Source of the DNA: Sinorhizobium garamanticum
GTDB taxonomy: Bacteria; Pseudomonadota; Alphaproteobacteria; Rhizobiales; Rhizobiaceae
Length of the DNA stretch: 64,000 nucleotides
Assembly (NCBI RefSeq): GCF_029892065.1
Contig: NZ_CP120374.1
Span: 1,922,001 to 1,986,000 of the forward strand
Reading direction: 5' to 3'
A program made the position numbers and the translations under genes. The notes below the pieces were generated by a model. That model worked only from the letters and a program-made list of their open reading frames with translations, was not told the origin of the DNA and made no database searches. Positions 1 to 8,055 of this stretch are shown piece after piece; positions within the stretch are counted from its first letter, which is position 1; every line of letters starts with the position of its first letter.

Positions 1-649
1 CGATCGCGAACATGGCGACGGCAAGCGTCGTCACCTCGATGCCGTCGAGCAGGTCGGGCACGCCGAAGGCAAGGCGCGTCTGGCCAGTCAACTGGTCGAT
101 GCCGATGCAGGCAAGCGTCAGACCGACGAAGAGGGAGGTCAGGCCGCGGAGCGTCGAGTCTCCGAAGGCGGAGGAAACCGTGACGAAAGCCAGCACCATC
201 AGCGCGAAATATTCGCGCGGGCCGAAGACGAGTGCGAGCTTGACGATGTACGGCGCGATGAAAGCGAGCGCCAGCGTCGCGATCAGACCGGCAACGAACG
301 AGCCGATCGCCGCGGTCGCCAAGGCCGGGCCACCGCGTCCGGCGCGCGCCATCTTGTTGCCCTCGAGCGCCGTGACGATGGACGAGCTTTCACCAGGCGT
401 GTTGAGCAGGATCGAAGTGGTCGATCCGCCATACATGCCGCCGTAGTAGATACCGGCGAACATGATCAGCGAGCCGCCCGGATCGAGCTTGTAGGTGACG
501 GGCAGCAACAGCGCCACCGTCAGGGCTGGGCCGATGCCAGGAAGAACGCCGACCGCGGTGCCGAGCGTGACGCCGATCAGCGCATAGACGAGGTTCATCG
601 GTTGGGCAGCGACCAGCAGCCCCTGCAGCAGGAAATCAAAAGTACCCAT
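1..649 (-). CDS. tctA: TctA-type large permease of a tripartite tricarboxylate transporter (3' end outside window)
   Basis: Large integral membrane subunit of a TTT-family importer, which moves a carboxylate delivered by the periplasmic TctC protein across the inner membrane. The 216 visible residues are the N-terminal part. They hold strongly hydrophobic helices and the Gly/Pro-rich TctA signatures [11 protein letters not shown] (near residue 35) and [19 protein letters not shown] (near residue 70). The start is the ATG read from 649. The gene follows tctB by 14 bases and is the last gene of tctC-tctB-tctA. Full-length TctA proteins have about 500 residues, so more than half lies beyond base 1. 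The substrate cannot be read from the sequence. Confidence 0.93.
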   Translation of the reverse strand, partial: MGTFDFLLQGLLVAAQPMNLVYALIGVTLGTAVGVLPGIGPALTVALLLPVTYKLDPGGSLIMFAGIYYGGMYGGSTTSILLNTPGESSSIVTALEGNKMARAGRGGPALATAAIGSFVAGLIATLALAFIAPYIVKLALVFGPREYFALMVLAFVTVSSAFGDSTLRGLTSLFVGLTLACIGIDQLTGQTRLAFGVPDLLDGIEVTTLAVAMFAI

Positions 650-663
650 GGTCGGCGGCCCCC

Positions 664-1158
664 TCAGAAGAACAGGCGTTCAAGCGGCCCTGCGGGCAGC
701 GACAATTGCAGGAGCTTGGCGAAGATCAGCCAGACGACGAAGCTTAAGGCGATGCCGACCGGCACGGTGAGCCAGAGCATGCGCTTGCCGAAGCCGCGCG
801 CCGTCATGGCAAAAAGAATGCCGGTTGCGATCGAAAAGCCGAGCGTGTTGAGCAGCAGCATCTGGGCGGCGAGGCCACCGACGATCCAGAGGACCGGCCC
901 GGACTCCTGGCGCTCTCGCTCGTGACCGAAGTCGCCTCTCACCGCTTCGATGGCGGTCCAGACGGCGAGCCCGACGAGACAGCAGGCGATCACGTAAGGG
1001 ACCGTCGTCGGCCCGACCTGCGAATAGCCGGCGAGCCCGGTGAGGCGGGAGACGTCCCAGAAGATCAGGCCGGCGATCACGGCCAGCACGACGGCGATGA
1101 TGAGCGCCGCCCTGTCCGGGCGGCGCGTTTCGACGGAAGGGTGGTTCCCCTTGTTCAT
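664..1158 (-). CDS. tctB: TctB-type small permease subunit of the tripartite tricarboxylate transporter
   Basis: Small membrane subunit (164 aa) of the TTT importer. About four to five hydrophobic segments can be seen, near residues 16-35, 53-73, 88-120 and 128-150, as expected for the poorly conserved TctB family. Its start overlaps the end of tctC by four bases, which implies translational coupling. It is identified mainly by size, topology and its place between TctC and TctA. Confidence 0.9.
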   Translation of the reverse strand: MNKGNHPSVETRRPDRAALIIAVVLAVIAGLIFWDVSRLTGLAGYSQVGPTTVPYVIACCLVGLAVWTAIEAVRGDFGHERERQESGPVLWIVGGLAAQMLLLNTLGFSIATGILFAMTARGFGKRMLWLTVPVGIALSFVVWLIFAKLLQLSLPAGPLERLFF

Positions 1159-2099
1159 TTGACCAGCCCGATGTCCTTGAGGACGGTTTCGGTTGCGGAA
1201 ATGTCCTTGGAGAGCTGTTCGTCGAAGGCGGCGCCGGAGAGGTAGGAATCCTGCCAGCCCTTGGTTTTCAGGACTTCCTGCCAGCCGGCAGACTTCGCCA
1301 GTTTCTCGATGTCGCCCGAAACCTGAGCCTTCTGCTCGTCAGTAAGGCCAGGGGCGGCTGCGACCATGCGCCAGTTTTCCACCACGACGTCGAGGCCCGA
1401 CTCTTTCAGCGTCGGCGCGTCGATGCCTTCGAGGCGCTCTCCGCTCGAAACGGCGAGCAGCCGGAGTGTCCCGGCCTTGATCTGCGATTCGAATTCGCCG
1501 TAGCCGGAAATGCCTGCGGTCACCTGGCTGCCGAGGATCGCGGCAAGCGCTTCACCACCACCGGAATAGGCAATGTAGTTGATCTTCGTCGGATCGACGC
1601 CGGCCGCCTTGGCAATCAGGCCGACTGCGATGTGATCCGTGCCGCCGGCGGAGCCGCCGGCCCAGGAAACGGCGCCCGGATCCTTCTTCAGCGCCTCGAC
1701 GAGATCGCCCATCGTCTTGATCTCGGACGCGGCCGGGACGACGATCGCCTCGTATTCGCCCGTCAGCCGTGCGATCGGTGTCACGTCTTTCAGGGTCACC
1801 GGCGAGTTGTTGGTAAGGATGGCGCCCACCATGACGTAGCCGCCGACGAGGAGGGCATTCGGATTGCCCTTTTGCTGGCTGGCGAACTGAGCAAGCCCGA
1901 TGGTGCCGCCGGCGCCGGGAACGTTCTGCACCTGGACATTGCCGGAAATGCCTTCCTGCTGCATGACGGTCTGCAGCGAACGGGCCGTCTGGTCCCAGCC
2001 GCCGCCGGGGTTGGCCGGCGCAATGATCGTATAGTCGGCGGCATATGCCGGAAGCGCCAAGGCGCCAGCGAGAATGGATGCCAGGAAGAAGTGTTTCAA
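1155..2099 (-). CDS. tctC: TctC-type periplasmic substrate-binding protein of the tripartite tricarboxylate transporter
   Basis: Extracytoplasmic solute receptor of the Bug/TctC family, 314 aa. Residues 1-20 form a signal peptide ending ALPAYA. The mature protein shows family landmarks: [14 protein letters not shown] near residue 28, [14 protein letters not shown] near 58, and a [11 protein letters not shown] loop near 148 that in this family contacts the carboxylate. It is the first gene of the transporter operon. A pair of TGACAT direct repeats lies about 180 bases upstream of its start and may be bound by the TctD-like regulator encoded further upstream. Confidence 0.93.
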   Translation of the reverse strand: MKHFFLASILAGALALPAYAADYTIIAPANPGGGWDQTARSLQTVMQQEGISGNVQVQNVPGAGGTIGLAQFASQQKGNPNALLVGGYVMVGAILTNNSPVTLKDVTPIARLTGEYEAIVVPAASEIKTMGDLVEALKKDPGAVSWAGGSAGGTDHIAVGLIAKAAGVDPTKINYIAYSGGGEALAAILGSQVTAGISGYGEFESQIKAGTLRLLAVSSGERLEGIDAPTLKESGLDVVVENWRMVAAAPGLTDEQKAQVSGDIEKLAKSAGWQEVLKTKGWQDSYLSGAAFDEQLSKDISATETVLKDIGLVK

Positions 2100-2279
2100 G
2101 GTCGGTCCTCCGTAGGGCGCGTTTAATCGCGCGTGCGTTGATTATCGTCGCGTACGGGAGAAGCACGTGGCTGGTTTTTTGCGCGCCAGCCGCTGACCGT
2201 GGTGGTGATTTCCTCCCGATGCGCTGCTGACGGCCCGCCTCCACGGATCATCAGCGATCCCTAAGCCACCATAGAAAGC

Positions 2280-2296
2280 TGACATTAACCTGACAT
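2280..2296. promoter_or_regulatory. Candidate TctD box: two TGACAT direct repeats 11 bases apart
   Basis: TGACAT occurs at 2280-2285 and again at 2291-2296, in direct orientation about one helical turn apart. This is the usual architecture for OmpR-family response regulators, which bind head-to-tail. The site lies between tctC and the binding-protein gene, upstream of tctCBA. Assigning it to the TctD-like regulator is an inference from location. Confidence 0.45.
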
Positions 2297-2339
2297 CAAG
2301 TCGGCATTGCGTAAATGGTTTGTTCTGCCTGCCGAAATT

Positions 2340-3407
2340 TCAGTGGAGCCTGAGCATCTCGTTCCAGCGCGCGATCAGGCGGGCGCGCTTGACCTGGTCG
2401 AGATAGACCATCAATCCCGGGCTGACCGGAACGGGCCGCAATTGCCCGCCGAGCATCTCCTGCATCGTGTTGGCAGTGTTCTCGCCCGCGACATCCGGGC
2501 TGACGGCCGGGATCTGCAACTCGCGCGCCATGATCGTCTGGCCCTCCTTCGACATGAAGAATTCGAGGTAGCGGCGGCCGAGATCGGGGGAGGCGGCCGC
2601 CTGCGGCACGAGGCCGATACGCGACATCACGACCGTATAGTCCTTTGGAAGCACGATCCCGACATCGGGATGGCGCGAGGCCCAGTCGGCGGCATAGGAG
2701 CCGAGGATATTGTAGCCAAGCACGAACCGGCCATCGGCAACCCGTTCGACGATCGCCTGGCTGGTCGAATAGAGTTTGACGCCCGCGGCCCCCATCGCCT
2801 GGATGACACTCCAGATGTCGCCGAATTGTTCCTGGTCGCGCGACATGAAGAGGAAGCCGACGCCGGAGCGCTCGATGTCATAGGTGCCGATCCGGCCAAA
2901 GACGGCGCTGCCCTGCCGCTTCAGATAGTCGACGAATTCCGCGCGTGTTGCGGGTGGCGGCTCGGTCTTGAAGCTTGGTTTGTGATAGACGAAGACGGCT
3001 GGCTCGAAGGTCAGCGCATAGGCCGTGTTGCGCCAGTTTGCCCAAGCCGGCCAGCGGCCGCTCATCGGCAGGTCGCTGCGCTGCGCATAACCGTCATTGC
3101 TGAGCTTGACCTGCAGGTCCATGGCCGAGGAGAAGGCAAAGTCGGCCGTCTTCTCACCGGCATCCGTCTCTTTAACGATCCGGTCGTAGATCTCGCCCGT
3201 CAGCATGTCCTCGTAACGCACCGCCACGTCCGGATTGGCCTTCTGGAAACCAAGGATCATCGGCCGTGCGAGCGGTTCGTCGAGCGAGGAGTAGACGATG
3301 AGAACGGGGGCCGCATCGTCCCCTGAAAGGGCCGGGAACAACACGGGCGCCGAAAGCGCCAGGCCGGGAAGAAAGAGGCAGAAAGCCAAGGAAATCAAAT
3401 AGCGCAT
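2340..3407 (-). CDS. Periplasmic extracellular solute-binding protein next to a TctDE-like two-component system
   Basis: ABC-type periplasmic binding protein of the iron/phosphonate (type 2) fold, 355 aa from the chosen start. That start (MRYLISLAF...) gives a proper signal peptide ending at LALSAP; a longer frame adds 13 polar residues and is less likely. VYSSLDEPLARPMILGF near residue 37 is the typical first strand-helix of this family. No permease or ATPase gene adjoins it. It is divergent from the tctD-tctE pair, and orphan binding proteins beside TctDE-type sensors often work as co-receptors that present the ligand to the kinase. That role is inferred here. The ligand is unknown. Confidence 0.8.
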   Translation of the reverse strand: MRYLISLAFCLFLPGLALSAPVLFPALSGDDAAPVLIVYSSLDEPLARPMILGFQKANPDVAVRYEDMLTGEIYDRIVKETDAGEKTADFAFSSAMDLQVKLSNDGYAQRSDLPMSGRWPAWANWRNTAYALTFEPAVFVYHKPSFKTEPPPATRAEFVDYLKRQGSAVFGRIGTYDIERSGVGFLFMSRDQEQFGDIWSVIQAMGAAGVKLYSTSQAIVERVADGRFVLGYNILGSYAADWASRHPDVGIVLPKDYTVVMSRIGLVPQAAASPDLGRRYLEFFMSKEGQTIMARELQIPAVSPDVAGENTANTMQEMLGGQLRPVPVSPGLMVYLDQVKRARLIARWNEMLRLH

Positions 3408-3482
3408 GAATTCACAATGCCCGAGCCGCCTGCCGTTCACAAGCAAGCTTGCGGCCGATAAAGTGAGCGGGGGAGAGCGACA

Positions 3483-4160
3483 TTGCGAATCTTGCTTGTT
3501 GAAGACAATCAGGCCCTGGCAGAGGGCTTATCCGCAATCCTGCGCGGAAGCGGTTATGCGGTAGACGTCGTAAGCGACGGTGCATCGGCCCATGCCGTTG
3601 CCGCTGCGGAGAGCTTCGATCTGGTGATCCTCGATCTGAACCTGCCGGAAATGGACGGCCTCGACGTGCTGCGCGCCATGCGGGCGCGGCAGAACCGGGC
3701 GGCGGTCCTGATCCTGACGGCGCGCGGCACGCCGGAGGAGCGGGTGAAGGGCCTCGATCTCGGCGCCGACGATTACATGATCAAGCCTTTCGACATCGCC
3801 GAGTTCGAGGCGCGGGTGCGGGTGCTTTTGCGCCGCCAGGCAGGATTGCGCGCCTCCGTCGTCAGCTATGGCAATGTATCCCTGGACCTCACGTCGCGGA
3901 GTTTCTCCTCAGCCGGCGCGCCGATCGAAATTCCCGCCCGCGAATTAGGGTTGCTCGAACTTCTGTTCATGCGTGCCGGCAAGGTCGTCGCCAAGGAGGC
4001 GATCGTCCAGTCGCTCACCGGCCTCGACGACGATCTCAGCGCCAATGCGATCGAGCAATATGTGAGCCGGCTCCGCAAGCGCCTGGCACCCTACGGCCTG
4101 ACGGTGCGCACCGCGCGCGGCATCGGCTATTATCTCGACAAGACGGCCAGCCCCGAATGA
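3483..4160 (+). CDS. tctD: TctD-like OmpR-family response regulator
   Basis: DNA-binding response regulator, 225 aa, starting with TTG. The receiver domain (about 1-115) has acidic pocket residues E7 and D8, the phosphoacceptor D51 in VILDLNLPEMDG, and the lysine of MIKPFD near residue 101. The C-terminal winged helix (about 125-220) ends with the OmpR signature VRTARGIGYYLD. It overlaps the sensor kinase gene by four bases. In known systems TctD activates citrate or tricarboxylate uptake, and the tctCBA operon 1.4 kb away on the opposite strand is the obvious target. Confidence 0.9.
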   Translation: MRILLVEDNQALAEGLSAILRGSGYAVDVVSDGASAHAVAAAESFDLVILDLNLPEMDGLDVLRAMRARQNRAAVLILTARGTPEERVKGLDLGADDYMIKPFDIAEFEARVRVLLRRQAGLRASVVSYGNVSLDLTSRSFSSAGAPIEIPARELGLLELLFMRAGKVVAKEAIVQSLTGLDDDLSANAIEQYVSRLRKRLAPYGLTVRTARGIGYYLDKTASPE

Positions 4161-5536
4161 GGACGGTCGTCTATTCGCTGCGGCGCCGGCTGCTCGGCTG
4201 GCTTTTGATTTCCACCGCCGTGATCGGGGTGGTAGCGCTGACCGACACTTACCGGGAGGCGGTCAAGACGGCGAACGTCGTCTCGGACCGCGTTCTCGCC
4301 GGTTCGGCGCTGGCGATCGCCGAACGCGTCGTCGTCGCCGAAGACGGCTCGCTTCAGGTCGACATTCCCTATGTCGCGCTGGAGATGCTGACGTCAGCAG
4401 CGCAGGACCGGGTCTTCTACCGGGTGGACGGGCCGCCTGGCGAGTTCATCACCGGCTATCAGACGCTGCCGTCGCTCGCGGAAGGTCAGGACCAGTCGAC
4501 GGCATTCGGCGACGCCGTCTTTCGCGGTGAGCCCATTCGCATTGCGGCACTCCGGCGTTCCGCCTCGACCGGTGTCAGTTCCGTCCCCTTTGTGGTGACT
4601 GTTGCCGAAACGACGATCGCGAGGCGGCAACTAACGCAGACGATCCTTCTGCGTTCTGCCCTGCGCCTCACCCTGATGATCGCCGGCGCGGCCATGATCG
4701 TCTGGATCGCCGTCACCTTTTCGCTGAGACCACTCTATCGGCTAGGTGATGCCATCGCCGAGCGCAGCCCCGATGACCTGCATCCGATCGGCGAGCGGGT
4801 GCCGAGCGAGGTTCAGGGGCTCGTCGACACGGTCAACTCGTTCATGGTGCGCCTGCAATCGGCGCTCGACGCGCTGCGCCATTTCACCGGCAACGCCAGC
4901 CATCAGTTGCGAACGCCGCTGGCGATCATCCGCACGCAGCTGGCTCTTGCCCAGAGAGCAGGAACGCTCGAGGAGACGCGGGCAGCCGCGCGCAAGGCGG
5001 ACGAAGCAGTCGCAAATGCAGAGCGCATTCTCGCGCAACTGCTGCTGATGGCGAAGATCGACGCGGCGGGCAAGGATGAGGCGCGCGGTTCGGAGCGCAT
5101 CGAACTCGCCGGGCTCGCGCGTGAGATCACCGCCGACCATGTACCGGCGGCCGGCGAGGCCGGAATCGACCTCGGTTTTGCCAGCGACGGTGAGCACTGG
5201 ATCCGCGCCGAGCCGCTGCTCGTCGGCGAGCTACTGAAGAACCTGATCGACAACGCGCTCCTCTATGCCGGACGGGGCGCCGAGGTCACGGTGCGTGTCG
5301 AAGGGCGCGACGATGCTGTCGTGCTTGAAGTCGAGGACAACGGTCCGGGAATCCGGCCGGAACTGCGCGAAGCGGTGCTCAAGCGTTTCCGGCGCGGCGG
5401 CGACGAGGCGCCAGGCACCGGGCTTGGTCTGCCGATCGTCGAGGAGATCGCCCGGCTTTACGGCGGGACGATGCGCCTGCAGGAGGGCGAGGGCGGGCGC
5501 GGATTGAAGGTCGTGGTGGCGTTCCCGGCGGGGTGA
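4157..5536 (+). CDS. tctE: TctE-like membrane sensor histidine kinase
   Basis: Sensor kinase, 459 aa. A transmembrane helix near residues 13-33 is followed by a periplasmic TctE-type N-terminal domain (about 34-165), a second helix (about 170-192), a HAMP linker, and the phosphorylated histidine H249 in the motif ASHQLRTPLA. ATP-binding boxes follow: N-box LLKNLIDNALLYA (near 355), VEDNGPGI (near 393), and the glycine-rich GTGLGLPIVEEIARLYGG (near 420). The start codon overlaps the tctD stop (ATGA), so the two are translated together. It likely senses a carboxylate directly or through the adjacent orphan binding protein. Confidence 0.9.
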   Translation: MRTVVYSLRRRLLGWLLISTAVIGVVALTDTYREAVKTANVVSDRVLAGSALAIAERVVVAEDGSLQVDIPYVALEMLTSAAQDRVFYRVDGPPGEFITGYQTLPSLAEGQDQSTAFGDAVFRGEPIRIAALRRSASTGVSSVPFVVTVAETTIARRQLTQTILLRSALRLTLMIAGAAMIVWIAVTFSLRPLYRLGDAIAERSPDDLHPIGERVPSEVQGLVDTVNSFMVRLQSALDALRHFTGNASHQLRTPLAIIRTQLALAQRAGTLEETRAAARKADEAVANAERILAQLLLMAKIDAAGKDEARGSERIELAGLAREITADHVPAAGEAGIDLGFASDGEHWIRAEPLLVGELLKNLIDNALLYAGRGAEVTVRVEGRDDAVVLEVEDNGPGIRPELREAVLKRFRRGGDEAPGTGLGLPIVEEIARLYGGTMRLQEGEGGRGLKVVVAFPAG

Positions 5537-5588
5537 GGGCGGGAGGGAACAGCCCGGTAAGTAGTCGCTCTTCGAACTGCTCAGGGAG

Positions 5589-5803
5589 GCACCCCCCTCT
5601 GCCCTGCCGGGCATCTCCCCCACAAGGGGGGAGATTGGCGAGGGGCGCGGTCTTCCGCAGCCTCAAAGTCGTGGGTGCTCGCAAGGAGCACAAGTAACTC
5701 ATGCTCAAAGCTGCCGCGTAACCAGCGTCAGCGCCGCGCAAAACTGCCAAACCTTACGTCCAGAACCACCTTCGTCGAATTCAGGCGGGGCAGAGGGGGG
5801 TGC
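5589..5803. mobile_element. MITE-like element, 215 bp, with 16-bp perfect terminal inverted repeats
   Basis: GCACCCCCCTCTGCCC at 5589-5604 is repeated exactly in inverted orientation at 5788-5803. Just inside the left end is a second, nearly perfect hairpin (ATCTCCCCC at 5613-5621, GGGGGGAGAT at 5626-5635). No credible gene lies inside. Short size, perfect ends and lack of coding capacity fit a non-autonomous miniature element; hairpins of the left-end type are common between rhizobial genes. It sits in the 414-base gap between the convergent tctE and sugar-binding-protein genes. I did not find a clear target-site duplication. Confidence 0.6.
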
Positions 5804-5883
5804 AGCTTTGGGCAGAGCGAAGATGGTATTTGCACCGTTGTTCGGGGGCGGGTCCGATTAGGAATCGGCCCGATGTACACTCT

Positions 5884-5922
5884 CAAAACAAATGACCTGC
5901 CCGCGAAATCCGCGGGCAGGTC
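5884..5922 (-). terminator. Rho-independent terminator of the first sugar ABC operon
   Basis: ACCTGCCCGCG (5895-5905) pairs with CGCGGGCAGGT (5911-5921) around a five-base loop. On the minus strand the stem is followed by a T-rich run (complement of 5884-5893). It lies about 30 bases past the stop of the binding-protein gene. Confidence 0.8.
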
Positions 5923-5950
5923 TCGCTTAGGCTATCGCCGATGCGTCCGA

Positions 5951-6901
5951 TCAGAACGGCGAATCGGGGAAGTAGAAGTCCTTCGCATTGTCCTTGGTGA
6001 CCAGCGTCGCGTCGATCGTGTAGGTGCCGCGTACCGGAACCTGTCCGTAGAAGTTGGCGACCGTCATTTCGAGCGCGGTGCCGACCATTGCCGGCGGGTA
6101 GAGCACGTCGACCGGGATCATCTTGTCGCCGTCCATGACCTTCTTGATCATATCCTTCGAACCGGCGCCGGCCACCACGTACTGGATGTCGGTGCGCTTA
6201 GCCTGCTCGATCGCCTGAAGGACGCCGACGGCCATGTCGTCATCCTGGCACCAGACGACGTCGATCTGAGGATATTTGGTCAGGTAGTCCTGCATTACCT
6301 TGAAGGCGTCGTCGCGGTTCCAGTTGCCGTATTGGCGGTCGAGGATCTCTACCTTCGAGCCGGCGACGCCCTGGTCGAAGCCGTCCTGGCGCTGCTGGTC
6401 GATCGGGATCGGCAGGCCGCGAATGACGACGACCTTGGCTTCCGGCGTCGTGGCCTTGATGTATTCGCCGGCGACCTGGCCGAGCGCCGGGTTGTTGCCG
6501 GCGACATAGAGGTCACGCACGCTGTTGTCGTTGACGGAAGGCGCGCGGTCGACGAGCGCCACGAACGTGCCCTTGCCCTTGACCTCCTTGATGGCGTTGA
6601 CCAGCGGATCGGGATCGGTCGGCAGGATAACCAGCGCGTCGATGCCCTGGGTTTCGAGGTCCTGCACGGCGTTAGCCTGGCTCGCCGGATCCGGCGAGGT
6701 CTTGACGATGACGTTGAGGCCCGGATGCTGTTCCATAAGTTGCTTCGCGACGCGTTCCGCATGGAACACGACACCGGCGGTCCAGCCGTGGTCGGCCGCA
6801 GGGATCGAGACGCCGATCGTGACCTTCTTCTCCTCCGCGTGGGCCACGCCCGTCAGTGCCATCATCGCGACGGCAGCAATGCCCATTAATCCCTTTCGCA
6901 T
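5951..6901 (-). CDS. Periplasmic sugar-binding protein of a ribose-type ABC importer
   Basis: Type 1 periplasmic binding protein (RbsB/peripla_BP_4 family), 316 aa. The signal peptide covers about residues 1-22, ending GVAHA. The mature protein starts KKVTIGVSIPAADHGWTAGV, followed by DPASQANAVQDLETQGIDALVILPTDP and WCQDDDMAVGVLQAIEQA, all landmarks of the ribose/galactose group. It is the last gene of the set ATPase-permease-binding protein and lies next to the terminator. The sugar is unknown. D10x-W pairs and the sequence YGNWNRDDAFKVMQD resemble pentose/hexose binders. Confidence 0.88.
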   Translation of the reverse strand: MRKGLMGIAAVAMMALTGVAHAEEKKVTIGVSIPAADHGWTAGVVFHAERVAKQLMEQHPGLNVIVKTSPDPASQANAVQDLETQGIDALVILPTDPDPLVNAIKEVKGKGTFVALVDRAPSVNDNSVRDLYVAGNNPALGQVAGEYIKATTPEAKVVVIRGLPIPIDQQRQDGFDQGVAGSKVEILDRQYGNWNRDDAFKVMQDYLTKYPQIDVVWCQDDDMAVGVLQAIEQAKRTDIQYVVAGAGSKDMIKKVMDGDKMIPVDVLYPPAMVGTALEMTVANFYGQVPVRGTYTIDATLVTKDNAKDFYFPDSPF

Positions 6902-6966
6902 GTCTTCTTTCCTCCCAATGTGTCAGGGTCTTCGCTGATATGGCCGGATCGCGAGATCCGGCATTG

Positions 6967-7977
6967 TCACGATTTGCGTACCAGCGAGCGCTGGACGAGC
7001 ATCGCGATGATGATGATCGCACCCTGCATCGCGCCGATCAGGTATTCGCTGATGAAGTTCGACAGGAGCATGATGTTACCGACCAATTCGAGAATGAAGG
7101 CGCCGCAGATCGTGCCCCAGACGCGGCCGGCGCCGCCCTTGAGCGCCGTGCCGCCGACGACGACGGCGGTGATGGCCTGCAGTTCCCAGAGAATGCCGGT
7201 CGTCGCCGAGGTGGAGCCGAGGCGCGGCACGTAGAGCAGCACGGCAATCGCCACGCAGAGGCCCTGGATCACGAAAGCGATGGTGCGCACCCGGTTGACG
7301 GCAATGCCGGAATAGCGGGCGACGTCGCTGTTGGAGCCGACGGCGACCACGTGCCTGCCATAACGCGTGCGATAGAGGATGAAGGCGGCGACGGCGGTAA
7401 CCGCGAGGATGATCGCGATCGGCGTCGGAACGCCGACAATACTGCCGAAATAGGCCGGTCGATAGAGTTCCTGAATCTCCGGCTCGCGAAGCGTGATCGC
7501 GCCGCCTTGTGAAAGCCAGGTGGTGAGGCCGCGATAGATCCCCATCGTGCCGAGCGTGGCTATGAAAGGCTCGATCCTGCCGACGGTGGTGATCAGCCCG
7601 TTGGCGAGGCCGCAAGCAGCACCTGCCGCCACCGCGAAAACGACCGCCGCCGTCAGCATCAACGTCGGATCGGCGATGACACCGGAATTCATGAACAGGA
7701 TCATCAAGCTCGCCACGAAGGCGACCATCGAGCCGACGGAGAGATCGAGGTCTCCTGCCGAGATGACGAACGTCGCGCCCACCGCAATGATGGCAATGAA
7801 GGCGCAGCGGGTGGCGACATTGGCGAGATTGTTGAGGCCGATGAAGTTGGGGTTGACGATCGCACCGACGATCAAAAGCAGGGCGAGCGCGGCAAACGGC
7901 GCCACCGCCCTCAGATCGACGTCCCGCCAGGTGCGGCGGTGACTTGTGCTTTGGATGCTTTCCTCGTTCACGCTCAT
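6967..7977 (-). CDS. RbsC-type permease of the first sugar ABC importer
   Basis: Inner-membrane permease, 336 aa from the chosen start (MSVNEESIQ), which has GGGAGG ten bases upstream; a longer frame adds 24 residues without a good ribosome site. About eight to ten hydrophobic segments are visible. The BPD_transp_2 signatures VISAGDLDLSVGSMVAF (near residue 75) and the EAA-like loop VVGGTALKGGAGRVWGTICGAF (near 275) are intact. It lies seven dozen bases after the ATPase gene and before the binding-protein gene, in one operon. Confidence 0.9.
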   Translation of the reverse strand: MSVNEESIQSTSHRRTWRDVDLRAVAPFAALALLLIVGAIVNPNFIGLNNLANVATRCAFIAIIAVGATFVISAGDLDLSVGSMVAFVASLMILFMNSGVIADPTLMLTAAVVFAVAAGAACGLANGLITTVGRIEPFIATLGTMGIYRGLTTWLSQGGAITLREPEIQELYRPAYFGSIVGVPTPIAIILAVTAVAAFILYRTRYGRHVVAVGSNSDVARYSGIAVNRVRTIAFVIQGLCVAIAVLLYVPRLGSTSATTGILWELQAITAVVVGGTALKGGAGRVWGTICGAFILELVGNIMLLSNFISEYLIGAMQGAIIIIAMLVQRSLVRKS

Positions 7978-8055
7978 GTTCAGACCAACCTCCCGCCCCG
8001 AAGCCCCGGGGAATTCCATATTCCTGTGACGGCCTGTCGCCGGTGGCATGCACCG

